Notes under the pieces: generated by a model | What the model was told of the DNA's origin: nothing | Database searches by the model: none | The model's input: the letters and a program-made list of their open reading frames with translations, nothing else | Shown: positions 1 to 9,351 of the stretch, one piece after another | How the letters are laid out: each line of letters starts with the position of its first letter | Position numbering within the stretch: position 1 is the first letter of the stretch | Made by a program: the position numbers and the translations under genes | NCBI GenBank assembly: GCA_031254615.1 | Contig: JAIRUC010000284.1 | Location: 1 to 36,879, forward strand | Source: Treponema sp. | GTDB taxonomy: Bacteria > Spirochaetota > Spirochaetia > Treponematales > Breznakiellaceae | Direction: 5' to 3' | Length of the DNA: 36,879 bases

Positions 1-1
1 G

Positions 2-2887
2 TTTCTTGCCGCCGTAGAAGTCGACCTTAACCGGGAAAAGCCCATCGGCCTTTTCTATTTATTCAACGCATGGCTGGAATTTGGCAATAAATACTGGCTT
101 AACCCCATGGACAAAGAAAACGGACTGGGGGTACTGGCTGAAATCCTCTTTAAATACCAGGGCGGCATTCAGGAACTGTCCCCTTTTATACAACTCTTAA
201 TCCAGGTAGCCCGAAACGGGGTTTCCCCGCGGTCTTTTGTAGAATACGTCGTCCTGCCCCGGATGCGCGACGACTATAACTGGAGAAAGTGGCAGGAAAA
301 TCATTTGGAAGCCCTGCAGATAATCGCCGATTTAATTTATTCGGTAAAAGACCGACCGCCTTTTAATCAGGGACATTTAGGCTCCGGAAAAACACGCCTT
401 GCAAGGGATATAGTGTTAGTCAAATATATCGGCAGGCCGTTGGCGCAGTTTCAACTCCTCCAGTTACGCGACAAATCAATGCTGGAAAATTATATCAGCG
501 CGTGGCAGAAAATTACGCTGAAAGAGCCGCTGATTCTTTACTACATCAGAAGCAACGCCCTGCATTTCATTTATGCGATGTCGGGCAAAATTGATTTAAT
601 TCAATTGATTGCGATAATAGAGCAGTTACCCGCAATTGAACAATCAATGGGCGTTATCGCGCAAAAAGGCCTTCTGAAATTTGAAAACATCGAGCCGATT
701 TGTCTGTATGATTATGATATTGAAAAAGCCATGTACATAAGAAAACAGCGCGGTTTTCACAGCATGGATTTTGTTACCGAAATAAAAGCATATTTTGGAA
801 CCGTACAGGCGCTGCTCAAAAAAGCATCCGGTGTGTCTCTATGTATATATTATTCAGGGCTTTTCAAGCGATACAAGGATTCATCTCTTGCGGAAATAAT
901 TTTCCGGCTTATTCAGGTTATTCATAACCGAAGCGGAATGCATGTTTACAAGTGGCACACAAAAAAACTTTTAACAATTCCCAAGAACAAAATGCAGGCG
1001 TATGTCGATTTTGTTAATGCGCATCACGGCTGCGACCCCGAATATCCGCAGATACATATTCTGTTCCGCGATGAAGAACAAGCCCGTCAATCTTTTGAAA
1101 TGGAAAACATTTTGACTAATTTGGGATTACAGCAGTATTTTGCCGCAGAAGGAACGGACAAAGCCTCGTTTAAGCAGGCGCTTAACGCATATATTAAGGA
1201 ACATTCCGGAATTGAAAAAATTGTAGCCGATTATCAGCAGCAACTCCTTGAAGGCTCGGAATATCAATGGGCGCCTGAGTTTATCCGACAGTTAGATGAC
1301 ATAAGCGATTCCGAAAAAAGATTGTATCTGCACCTGCTTCTTCTGCGTTCCGTTATCAGAGGAATAGGAACGGGTTACAGCTTGTCCAGAAAATCTTCCA
1401 GCTTTACTGAGTTGTTTACAAAATACGGCGGTGTAAAATCGCAGGCGAAAATAAACGTAAAAACCTCATTTTTGATGCCCGTTAAACAATCATTTAACAG
1501 TTCGGCGGATCATGACGCCCTGGCAAGAAAGGAAGTGAACCTTGCGGCAATAGAAAAACTCTGGAATGTGTTGTGTAACACCGAGCCACTCAGTACCGGC
1601 AATGTTTTGACGTTTGTAAATAAGTGGAGCATGGAGCTGGACAAACCTCTGGAAAACGCATTTAACGAAAAACTTGAACTGGAAAATACGCTCAATGAAA
1701 CGCCGGATGAAGATATTGATGATGATGTTTTAAAAAAGGCAAAAAAGGATATAGCAAAGCAGGAAAAAATTATAGATACTTTGCAGGAGAAAAAGCAGAA
1801 TTTTACAGCCATTATGGACGAATTCGATATGTTAAATGAAAACCAACAATTTGTCCTTGCGCTCATTCTTGCCGGAATAGCGGGCAAATCGGATGACGAG
1901 TACACTTCTTATGTGACCGGATTGCTGCTGCAGCGGTACAAAGATTTAGACAGTATAACTTCCCGGTTAAGTTTTTTGCAGGACGACATCAGTGTTGATG
2001 TTTTGTCATATCAGCAGTTTGATTATCTGTTAAACTTTCTGGAGACATTGTTTTTCAATTTAAGGGAAGACAATGAAATTATTGAGCTAATAGAAGAAAC
2101 TGGCGTCTTACAGGAGATACTCAGCCCGTATTTGATCACAAAAAAGAAAGATGTAACGCTTGACGCACTGGACGCCGCAGCAAAAAAAATGACCGGTTAC
2201 GCGAATATGCAGGCTGAACGTGCAAAATGGCAAAGCATACTGAACAAAATGGAGCAGAAAGACGAAAAATATTTTCACAGCATGGAAATATACACTTCTA
2301 AAACTTTTATGGATTCTTTTTACGGGGACATGGGAGGAATTTGTCTGTCCCGTCTTCCAGAACAAATATTACAGCCCGGCTTTTTTGTACAGCGTCTGAC
2401 AGATAATGTTGAAAAGCAAATCGTAGGCATGTCGATTCTTTGTTTGTCAAGCGGCGGCTTTTCTTCGCCGGAAGTAACAGCTGTAAATTATTTTCAAGCC
2501 TTTGGATTTAATCCGTTATCATCCCTGCTCAAACATTTTTCCGCTGAACAACAGTTGTATTTATACCTTCAATTCAGGTTGAATATGGAAAAAGCCGCAT
2601 GGATGACGAATCTGCCTGTTGCGCTGTCCGGCGTTGACACTCCATGGGGATTGATTTCAAATAACGCTTATTTCGGCGATCTAATCCGCAAATATGAGTA
2701 CAGCAAACCAACCGCAAAAAAAGTATTTAACGCAAAAGGACTGTCTATTTATTACAAAAAAGAAAATTTTGCCGTCGCATTAGTAATAATCGATCCGCGC
2801 GGTTATGAGAAAATTGCAGACCCTGCCCAGATACCGACTTTTTACGCGCATCGGGAACTGCAAAATACAGAAAACTTTGGGTTTTAA
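2..2887 (+). CDS. Large protein of unknown function, 5' end cut by the window edge
   Basis: The 107..2887 ORF frame stays open upstream to position 2 (FLAAVEVDLNREKPIGLFYLFNAWLEFGNKYWLNPMDKENG...), so the ATG at 107 is probably internal. Mostly helical sequence with a charged coiled-coil-like stretch (KLELENTLNETPDEDIDDDVLKKAKKDIAKQEKIIDTLQEKKQ). No family recognised. Confidence 0.75.
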   Translation, partial: FLAAVEVDLNREKPIGLFYLFNAWLEFGNKYWLNPMDKENGLGVLAEILFKYQGGIQELSPFIQLLIQVARNGVSPRSFVEYVVLPRMRDDYNWRKWQENHLEALQIIADLIYSVKDRPPFNQGHLGSGKTRLARDIVLVKYIGRPLAQFQLLQLRDKSMLENYISAWQKITLKEPLILYYIRSNALHFIYAMSGKIDLIQLIAIIEQLPAIEQSMGVIAQKGLLKFENIEPICLYDYDIEKAMYIRKQRGFHSMDFVTEIKAYFGTVQALLKKASGVSLCIYYSGLFKRYKDSSLAEIIFRLIQVIHNRSGMHVYKWHTKKLLTIPKNKMQAYVDFVNAHHGCDPEYPQIHILFRDEEQARQSFEMENILTNLGLQQYFAAEGTDKASFKQALNAYIKEHSGIEKIVADYQQQLLEGSEYQWAPEFIRQLDDISDSEKRLYLHLLLLRSVIRGIGTGYSLSRKSSSFTELFTKYGGVKSQAKINVKTSFLMPVKQSFNSSADHDALARKEVNLAAIEKLWNVLCNTEPLSTGNVLTFVNKWSMELDKPLENAFNEKLELENTLNETPDEDIDDDVLKKAKKDIAKQEKIIDTLQEKKQNFTAIMDEFDMLNENQQFVLALILAGIAGKSDDEYTSYVTGLLLQRYKDLDSITSRLSFLQDDISVDVLSYQQFDYLLNFLETLFFNLREDNEIIELIEETGVLQEILSPYLITKKKDVTLDALDAAAKKMTGYANMQAERAKWQSILNKMEQKDEKYFHSMEIYTSKTFMDSFYGDMGGICLSRLPEQILQPGFFVQRLTDNVEKQIVGMSILCLSSGGFSSPEVTAVNYFQAFGFNPLSSLLKHFSAEQQLYLYLQFRLNMEKAAWMTNLPVALSGVDTPWGLISNNAYFGDLIRKYEYSKPTAKKVFNAKGLSIYYKKENFAVALVIIDPRGYEKIADPAQIPTFYAHRELQNTENFGF

Positions 2888-2897
2888 TTCTATTTGC

Positions 2898-2927
2898 TTG
2901 ACAGTATGTATGCTTGTGATATATGAT
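2898..2927 (+). promoter_or_regulatory. Sigma70-type promoter for purH: TTGACA (2898-2903), 18-nt spacer, TATGAT (2922-2927)
   Basis: Direct match to consensus -35 and near-consensus -10 in the intergenic region upstream of purH. Confidence 0.6.
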
Positions 2928-2979
2928 GATAAAAGTAAAAACAATAATTCTTTATATCATAAGGAATTATAACAGAAGC

Positions 2980-3035
2980 GGAGGCCTCAAGCCTTCCAAA
3001 CCGTAATTTTTTTTGAGGGAGGGAAAAACGGTTTG
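2980..3035 (+). promoter_or_regulatory. Structured purH leader: two hairpins and an internal T8 tract
   Basis: GGAGGC-ctcaa-GCCTtCC (2980-2997), T8 at 3007-3014, and CAAACCGT (2997-3004) pairing with ACGGTTTG (3028-3035). Confidence 0.4.
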
Positions 3036-3086
3036 TCGTTGTTTGTGGTATTTTTTTGAACAGCGCCGGGCCTTTTCAATTTACAA

Positions 3087-4697
3087 ATGAAAAAAAGAGC
3101 TCTTGTCAGTGTATTTTACAAGGACGGCATCCTTGAATTGGCTTCGTTTTTGAGCGGTTCAGGGTGGGAGATTCTTTCAACCGGAGGCACTTCAAAGTAC
3201 CTGCAGGAGAATAAAATCCCTGTTACAGACGTTTCTTCGGTTACCGGTTTTCCCGAATGTCTTGACGGGCGGGTAAAAACCCTGCACCCTGCGATTCACG
3301 CCGGTATTTTGGCGCGCAGAGATGTCCAGACTCATGTTGATACTCTGAAAAATCTGAACCTTAGCACAATAGACCTTGTCTGCTGTAACCTGTATCCCTT
3401 TTTTGAAAAAGTGCAGGAAGGTCTTTCTCTTGAGGCGACAATTGAGTTTATCGACATCGGCGGGCCTTCGATGCTTCGTTCCGCGGCAAAAAATTTCCGC
3501 GATGTAATTGTTCTTACAGACCCCGCCGATTATCCGCAGGTAGTTGAAGGCTTAAAAGCCGGAGATGTCCCTGTGGAATTTAAAAAACAGCTTGCCGGCA
3601 AAGTTTTCGATTTAACTTCCGCCTACGACGCCGCAATAGCGCGTTACATACTGGACGACGAGTATCCGCGCTATCTGCCGCTTTCACTTGAAAAAGGTCA
3701 GCACCTGCGCTACGGAGAAAACGGCCACCAGTCCGCCGCGCTCTATCTGCACACTGACAGCCACGGCGTCCTTAAAGGAATGGAGCAGTTGCACGGCAAA
3801 GAGCTTGGCTACAATAATATCAAAGACCTTGATTTAGCATGGAAAGCAGTCTGCGCCTTTGGCCTTTCTGCCGACGGAACTCTTCCGGCAGGCAGTAAAG
3901 ACGTTAACCAATTATTTTCAGAGGTTAACGACGCTGTGAAACCATGTTGTGCCGCTATAAAACACAATACTCCGTGCGGAATTGCGCTTGGAAACACACT
4001 AATTGAAGCGTACGACAAAACATTCGCCTGTGATCCTGTTTCGATCTATGGCGGCATAATCGCCTGTAACACCGTCGTTGACGCCGGTGTCGCGGCAAAA
4101 CTTGGCGAGTTGTTTTTGGAAATTGTAGCCGCCCCCGGTTTTGACGAAGACGCGCTAGAGATTCTGAAAAAGAAAAAAAATCTGCGTATTTTAAAACTGA
4201 AAAAATCTCCACAGGAAACCCATGAATATGTCGCAGTTGACGGCGGTCTTTTGGTTCAGCAAAGCGACCGTCGCCTTCTTGAAAAGTGGGATGTGGTAAC
4301 AAAAACCGCGCCTGAGACTTGCGACATCCCTGACATGATTTTCGGAATGAGGGCAGTAACCTTTGCCAAATCCAACGCAATTATGATAGTGAAAGAGCAG
4401 GCGGCGACAGGCATCGGCTGCGGGCAAGTAAACCGCATCTGGCCGACATTGCAGTCCCTGGAAAGAAGCGCGGATGTCTTAAAAGCCGAAAACCCGTGGA
4501 AGAACAGCGAGCCCGCAAGAGTTCTGGCATCCGACGCATTTTTCCCGAAGACCGACATTGTTGAAGCCGCCGCCGCCGCGGGAATCAAAGCCATTATCCA
4601 GCCCGGCGGCTCGATCAACGACAAGCTTTCAATTGAGGCCTGCGATAAGTACGGGATAGCAATGGTGTTTACAGGGACGCGGCATTTTAAACATTAA
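3087..4697 (+). CDS. purH: Bifunctional AICAR formyltransferase / IMP cyclohydrolase
   Basis: N-terminal MGS-like domain (RALVSVFYKDGILELASFL...LSTGGTSKYL...DGRVKTLHPAIHAGILARR) and transformylase region (KHNTPCGIALG...). Confidence 0.95.
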   Translation: MKKRALVSVFYKDGILELASFLSGSGWEILSTGGTSKYLQENKIPVTDVSSVTGFPECLDGRVKTLHPAIHAGILARRDVQTHVDTLKNLNLSTIDLVCCNLYPFFEKVQEGLSLEATIEFIDIGGPSMLRSAAKNFRDVIVLTDPADYPQVVEGLKAGDVPVEFKKQLAGKVFDLTSAYDAAIARYILDDEYPRYLPLSLEKGQHLRYGENGHQSAALYLHTDSHGVLKGMEQLHGKELGYNNIKDLDLAWKAVCAFGLSADGTLPAGSKDVNQLFSEVNDAVKPCCAAIKHNTPCGIALGNTLIEAYDKTFACDPVSIYGGIIACNTVVDAGVAAKLGELFLEIVAAPGFDEDALEILKKKKNLRILKLKKSPQETHEYVAVDGGLLVQQSDRRLLEKWDVVTKTAPETCDIPDMIFGMRAVTFAKSNAIMIVKEQAATGIGCGQVNRIWPTLQSLERSADVLKAENPWKNSEPARVLASDAFFPKTDIVEAAAAAGIKAIIQPGGSINDKLSIEACDKYGIAMVFTGTRHFKH

Positions 4698-4757
4698 GTG
4701 GGCTGGTTCTATTAATTGATAAAGCAGTTAGAATAGTTTTGATTCTACCTGCAACCG

Positions 4758-7700
4758 TTATCTGAAATACCCCACAGCCCCCGCGAATATATCCATCTTC
4801 CTTATCCCAGGTATATTTCTAAAAAGCCCGTCGTCAAAACGCTCGTTATGCGCCATTCTGCCAAAGATGCGGCCGTCAGGCGAAGTTATGCCTTCAATCG
4901 CAAAATTGGAATTGTTCGGATTAAAGCTGATATCCTGTGAAGGACTGCCGTCGAAATCGACATATTGAGTAGCTATCTGGCCGTTAGCCGCAAGTTCTCG
5001 GATTTGCTCTTCGCCGTCGATAAAACGCCCTTCGCCGTGAGATACCGGGACAATGTATGAGGCGCCAAGTTCAAGATGAGAAAGCCACGGCGATTTATTC
5101 GATGTTACTTTTGTCCTTACAAGTGTCGACTGATGCCGTCCGATTGTATTGAAGGTTAGGGTGGGGGAGTCCTGCGTCATTGCGCGTATTTCGCCGTAAG
5201 GGACAAGCCCAAGTTTGACAAGAGCCTGAAATCCGTTACAGATACCGCATACAAGACCGTCGCGCTCACGCAAAAGTTCCATAACGGCGTCGGAAACGAC
5301 GGGATTTCTGATAAATGCCGTTATAAATTTGCCCGAACCGTCCGGCTCATCGCCGCCGGAAAATCCTCCGGGGAGAACCAGACCTTGAGCGGTGCGAATG
5401 GCTTTTTCAAAAGCACGGACGCTTTCTGCGATGTATGAGGGGGTAAGGTTGCGTATAACAAATATTTCCGCCGCTCCTCCGGCTTTTTCAATTGCTCTTG
5501 CCGTGTCGTATTCGCTGTTTGTTCCCGGAAAAACGGGAATGACAAATTTTGGTTTTGCGTAACGCTCTTTCGTTTTGATTGTTACGCCCTTGTCATAAAA
5601 GAACGCTTCTGTTTTTCCTTCCTGTTTTGTATTGTACGGATAAACCGGCTCAAGCGTTTTTTCCCATGCGTTCTGCAGTTTTTCAAGCGGAATGATAAAA
5701 GTTTTTACTTTAAGAGTGTATTCGTCCGTTGTGCGTCCCAGCAAAACGCCAATTTGCAACGGCGCGTCTGTTTCAAATATAAAGCCGCCAAAGCCGGGCT
5801 CAATTAAAAGCGGCTCTTGCGCTTCAAAACCAATCCTGTTACCAATGCACATTTTTACAACAGCCTCAAGTGTTCCTCCGCTGTCGACCGCCCACGCGGA
5901 AAGTATTTTTCGCTCGGCAATTAATTTTTCGGCAGTGTCAAAATATTCGCGTAACGCGGCAAAATCCGCTTTTTCAAAAACTGAGTACGGCGGTTTATAA
6001 AGATAAACATAACTTGCGGTGCGCTTGAATTCGGGCGTTACTATGTTGTCAATTTCTGCGGTGGAAACGGCGAATGAAACGAGCGTCGGCGGCACGTCGA
6101 TATTTTCGCCGTTTTTAAGCGAGAAGGAGCCGGACATTGAATCCTTACCGCCGATTGCCGCTATTTCCAGTCCAAGTTGAGCGTCAAGCGCGCCAAGGAG
6201 CGCAGACACGGGCTTTCCCCACCTTAAAGGAGTATTGCGTAACCTTTCAAAATATTCCTGAAACGAAAGCCAGCACCGCTTTCTGCTGGCGCCGGCGGCG
6301 ATTATTTTCGCCAGCGACAGAATAACGGCGAAAACCGCCCCGTGGTACGGGCTTGCCGACGATATTTCCGGATCGAATCCCCATGACATAAGAGAGCAGG
6401 TTTTTGTTTCGCCGTTAAGTACGGGAATTTTTGCCGCCATTGCCTGTGCCGGCGTTAGCTGATATTTCCCGCCGAAAGGAGCTATAACGGTTGCCGCTCC
6501 GATGTTTGAATCAAAACGGTCTACAAGCCCTTTTTGCGAACATATATTTAAACCGCCGATAAATTTTTCAAGTTGTTGCGCGTCAGGCTCGTTTTTTGTG
6601 AATGTAATTTGAGGGGAAGCGATATGCGCTTTCGCTTGCTTTTTCGCTCCGTTGCTGTTAAGAAATTCCCTTGAAAGGTTTACGATTATTTTCCCGTTCC
6701 AACTCATTACAAGACGTTTTTCACGCGTGACTTCGGCTATTACAACAGCTTCAAGATTTTCCGCAGACGCAAGCTCAATAAAAGTTTTTGCGTCTTTTTC
6801 AGATGTTACTACGGACATCCGCTCCTGACTTTCGCTGATCGCGAGTTCCGTGCCGTCAAGACCTTCGTATTTTTTTGTTACTTTATCAAGGTTGATTAAA
6901 AGACCGTCCGCGAGTTCTCCCACGGAAACGCTGACCCCGCCCGCGCCGAAATCATTACAGCGTTTTATCAGGCGCGTCGCCTGTGGGTTGCGGAAGAGCC
7001 TTTGAAGTTTCCGCTCTTCCGGCGCGTTGCCTTTTTGAACATCAGCGCCGCAGGTTTCAAGAGAGCTGGAAGTGTGCGACTTTGAAGAGCCGGTCGCCCC
7101 TCCGATCCCGTCGCGCCCGGTACGTCCGCCAAGAAGTATAACAACGTCTCCCGGTTCGGGAGTTTTGCGTATAACATTTTCGGCAGGGGCGGCTCCTATT
7201 ACCGCTCCGATTTCCATGCGTTTCGCCGCATAGCCCGGGTGGTAAATTTCGTGGACGTGCCCTGTCGCAAGCCCTATCTGATTGCCGTAAGAGCTGTAAC
7301 CTGCCGCCGCGGTACGGCAAATCTTGCGCTGGGGCAGTTTGCCATCAAGAGCGCCGGATGCGCCCTGAAGCGGATCCGCCGCGCCCGTTACGCGCATAGC
7401 CTGATAAACAAATGCGCGTCCTGAAAGCGGGTCGCGTATCGCCCCTCCAAGACAGGTAGCCGCTCCGCCGAACGGTTCAATTTCGGTAGGGTGATTGTGC
7501 GTTTCATTTTTGAACATCAAAAGCCAGTCTTGCGGCTCTCCGTCTACATCCACTTTTATCTTTACGGAACAGGCGTTAATTTCCTCGGATTCGTCCAAAT
7601 CCGGCAATAATCCGCGTTGTTTTAACGCTTTTGCGCCTATTGTCGCGATATCCATCAATGTTACGGGCTTGCCGCTTCGGCCAAGGGACGCCCTTACTTC

Positions 7701-8453
7701 AAGATAATTCTTATAACTTTCGCGTAACGCCTCGTCGTCGATTTCAATTTCATCAAGCTCCGTTAGAAATGTTGTGTGGCGGCAGTGGTCCGACCAATAT
7801 GTGTCAAGTACGCGAAGTTCCGTAACAGAAGGGTCGCGTTTTTCATGATCACGAAAATAAGCCTGACAAAAAAGAAGGTCTTCTGTATCCATAGCCAGAT
7901 TCATTGTTACGCGCAATTCATCAAGAGCGGATTTTGAAAGAGAGATAAATCCTTCAATATTTGCGACATCTTCCGGCTTACTGTAATTTTGAACAAGCGT
8001 CTGCGGCTTTTCCATGGCAGCCTGCCGGCTTTCGACAGGATTTATCAGCCATGATTTTATCCGGCTGTACTCGTCATCTGTAATTTTTCCGTACAGAACA
8101 TATATTTTTGACGAATGAATATTCGGCCTTTCTTTTCCGGTTGCAAGCGAAATACACTGGGCGCACGAATCGGCGCGCTGATCAAACTGTCCCGGCAGGA
8201 ATTCAACCGCAAAAACACGCGCATCTTCAAAAGCAGGCAGTTTATCATAAGTAACATCGACAGGCGGCTCCGAAAAAATTGTGTTTTTTGCCGCTTCAAA
8301 ATCCCGCTCTGAAAGACCATCTGCGAAATAGCGGTTAATAATCCTTACGTTCTCAATCTGTATCTGAAGCGCAAGCCGTAAATCGGCGGCAACAGCAGCC
8401 GCCTCTTCTGCAAATTCCGCCTTTTTTTCAACATAAATCTCGTAAACATTCAT
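4758..8453 (-). CDS. purL: Phosphoribosylformylglycinamidine synthase, synthetase and glutaminase domains fused
   Basis: Synthetase motifs (FKNETHNHPTEIEPFGGAATCLGGAIRD) and a C-terminal class I glutamine amidotransferase (VLPGGFSGGDEPDG, GICNGFQALVKLG, VSHGEGRF). Confidence 0.95.
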   Translation of the reverse strand: MNVYEIYVEKKAEFAEEAAAVAADLRLALQIQIENVRIINRYFADGLSERDFEAAKNTIFSEPPVDVTYDKLPAFEDARVFAVEFLPGQFDQRADSCAQCISLATGKERPNIHSSKIYVLYGKITDDEYSRIKSWLINPVESRQAAMEKPQTLVQNYSKPEDVANIEGFISLSKSALDELRVTMNLAMDTEDLLFCQAYFRDHEKRDPSVTELRVLDTYWSDHCRHTTFLTELDEIEIDDEALRESYKNYLEVRASLGRSGKPVTLMDIATIGAKALKQRGLLPDLDESEEINACSVKIKVDVDGEPQDWLLMFKNETHNHPTEIEPFGGAATCLGGAIRDPLSGRAFVYQAMRVTGAADPLQGASGALDGKLPQRKICRTAAAGYSSYGNQIGLATGHVHEIYHPGYAAKRMEIGAVIGAAPAENVIRKTPEPGDVVILLGGRTGRDGIGGATGSSKSHTSSSLETCGADVQKGNAPEERKLQRLFRNPQATRLIKRCNDFGAGGVSVSVGELADGLLINLDKVTKKYEGLDGTELAISESQERMSVVTSEKDAKTFIELASAENLEAVVIAEVTREKRLVMSWNGKIIVNLSREFLNSNGAKKQAKAHIASPQITFTKNEPDAQQLEKFIGGLNICSQKGLVDRFDSNIGAATVIAPFGGKYQLTPAQAMAAKIPVLNGETKTCSLMSWGFDPEISSASPYHGAVFAVILSLAKIIAAGASRKRCWLSFQEYFERLRNTPLRWGKPVSALLGALDAQLGLEIAAIGGKDSMSGSFSLKNGENIDVPPTLVSFAVSTAEIDNIVTPEFKRTASYVYLYKPPYSVFEKADFAALREYFDTAEKLIAERKILSAWAVDSGGTLEAVVKMCIGNRIGFEAQEPLLIEPGFGGFIFETDAPLQIGVLLGRTTDEYTLKVKTFIIPLEKLQNAWEKTLEPVYPYNTKQEGKTEAFFYDKGVTIKTKERYAKPKFVIPVFPGTNSEYDTARAIEKAGGAAEIFVIRNLTPSYIAESVRAFEKAIRTAQGLVLPGGFSGGDEPDGSGKFITAFIRNPVVSDAVMELLRERDGLVCGICNGFQALVKLGLVPYGEIRAMTQDSPTLTFNTIGRHQSTLVRTKVTSNKSPWLSHLELGASYIVPVSHGEGRFIDGEEQIRELAANGQIATQYVDFDGSPSQDISFNPNNSNFAIEGITSPDGRIFGRMAHNERFDDGLFRNIPGIRKMDIFAGAVGYFR

Positions 8454-8460
8454 TTATTGA

Positions 8461-8466
8461 ATTATA
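8461..8466 (-). promoter_or_regulatory. Candidate -10 (TATAAT on minus strand) 7 nt upstream of the purL ATG
   Basis: Minus strand reads TATAAT-TCAATAA-ATG. No convincing -35 at 17 nt. Confidence 0.4.
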
Positions 8467-8532
8467 GTAGTTTAGTAAAAAGTATTAAAGCCTGTGAGGG
8501 GAGAAGGTCGCTATTAATCCTTTTTGAAAATG

Positions 8533-9342
8533 CTACAAATACCTTTTCTCCGCCTCATCCCTAACCTTCGCGTAAAGTTCAATATAGCTCGTCGCCGTAC
8601 TTCCGGCGATTTTGGTCATAAGCACTTCTTCAACCTGAAAAAGGCCGACTTCACTTGACATATTAACATCAATGCGGATGGGTTTTTCCTTTCCCGCGAT
8701 GATGTTTACCTCTTCGATTGAATTTGCCGAATACTGATGTATATGCCCCGTTTTGGAATTTGTGTACATGGCAATTCTTGCGCGGCCTTTTGTCATGTCG
8801 CAGCCGTCGGCGACCTGCACAATTCCCGCTTCAATAGAGCTGACGCTTATAGTTCCCATATGTCCCCTGATTCCTTCAAGAGAAAGAGCGCGCAGCATTG
8901 TCTTTTTATGTAAATCGTCCCCGTAAACTTCATTTAAAAGATTGTCTATATACGGCAGAGCAAGAATCATGCTGTGCAATTCGTGATCCTGCCTGCCCAT
9001 GCCCATTCCAAGATCATGAAACATACCCGAAATAATGACCGCTAACACGCTGTCTTCAAAATTGCCGCATTCGTCTGCTTCAAGGCTGGTTTTTATTCCC
9101 GCTTTTTTTAAAAGGTCCAGCATTATTACACTGTTAAGCGCAACTGTCCGCATATGCACAGGGCCGTGATCGTTAAAACCAAGCCTTACAATGGAAACTT
9201 TATTTGCGTAATCCTGCGCCGCCTGAAGTTCCTCATTCGCAAGCAAAAGTTTAAGGCCTTTCATTACATTTCTGGAAAGATTCATCGAATCTACTATGTC
9301 AATTAGTTTAATATCAACACTTACTTCTCTTGGCGATTTCAT
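8533..9342 (-). CDS. HD-domain metal-dependent phosphohydrolase
   Basis: DHGPVHMRTV followed by ISGMFHDLGMGMGRQDHELHS (HD signature). AGGAGG Shine-Dalgarno immediately upstream. Confidence 0.8.
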   Translation of the reverse strand: MKSPREVSVDIKLIDIVDSMNLSRNVMKGLKLLLANEELQAAQDYANKVSIVRLGFNDHGPVHMRTVALNSVIMLDLLKKAGIKTSLEADECGNFEDSVLAVIISGMFHDLGMGMGRQDHELHSMILALPYIDNLLNEVYGDDLHKKTMLRALSLEGIRGHMGTISVSSIEAGIVQVADGCDMTKGRARIAMYTNSKTGHIHQYSANSIEEVNIIAGKEKPIRIDVNMSSEVGLFQVEEVLMTKIAGSTATSYIELYAKVRDEAEKRYL

Positions 9343-9351
9343 TATCTCCTC

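Noticed and set aside
1510-1905. 131-aa minus-strand ORF
   Set aside because: Ser/Phe-rich antisense shadow of the coiled-coil part of the large unknown gene.
2923-3006. Possible 27-codon leader peptide upstream of purH (MMIKVKTIILYIIRNYNRSGGLKPSKP)
   Set aside because: Both ATGs lie within or directly at the predicted -10, upstream of the expected transcription start, so they would not be transcribed.
4729-4747. TAGAAT/ATTCTA inverted repeat between convergent purH and purL as a terminator
   Set aside because: Only a 6-bp AT-rich stem without a clear U tract; too weak to call.
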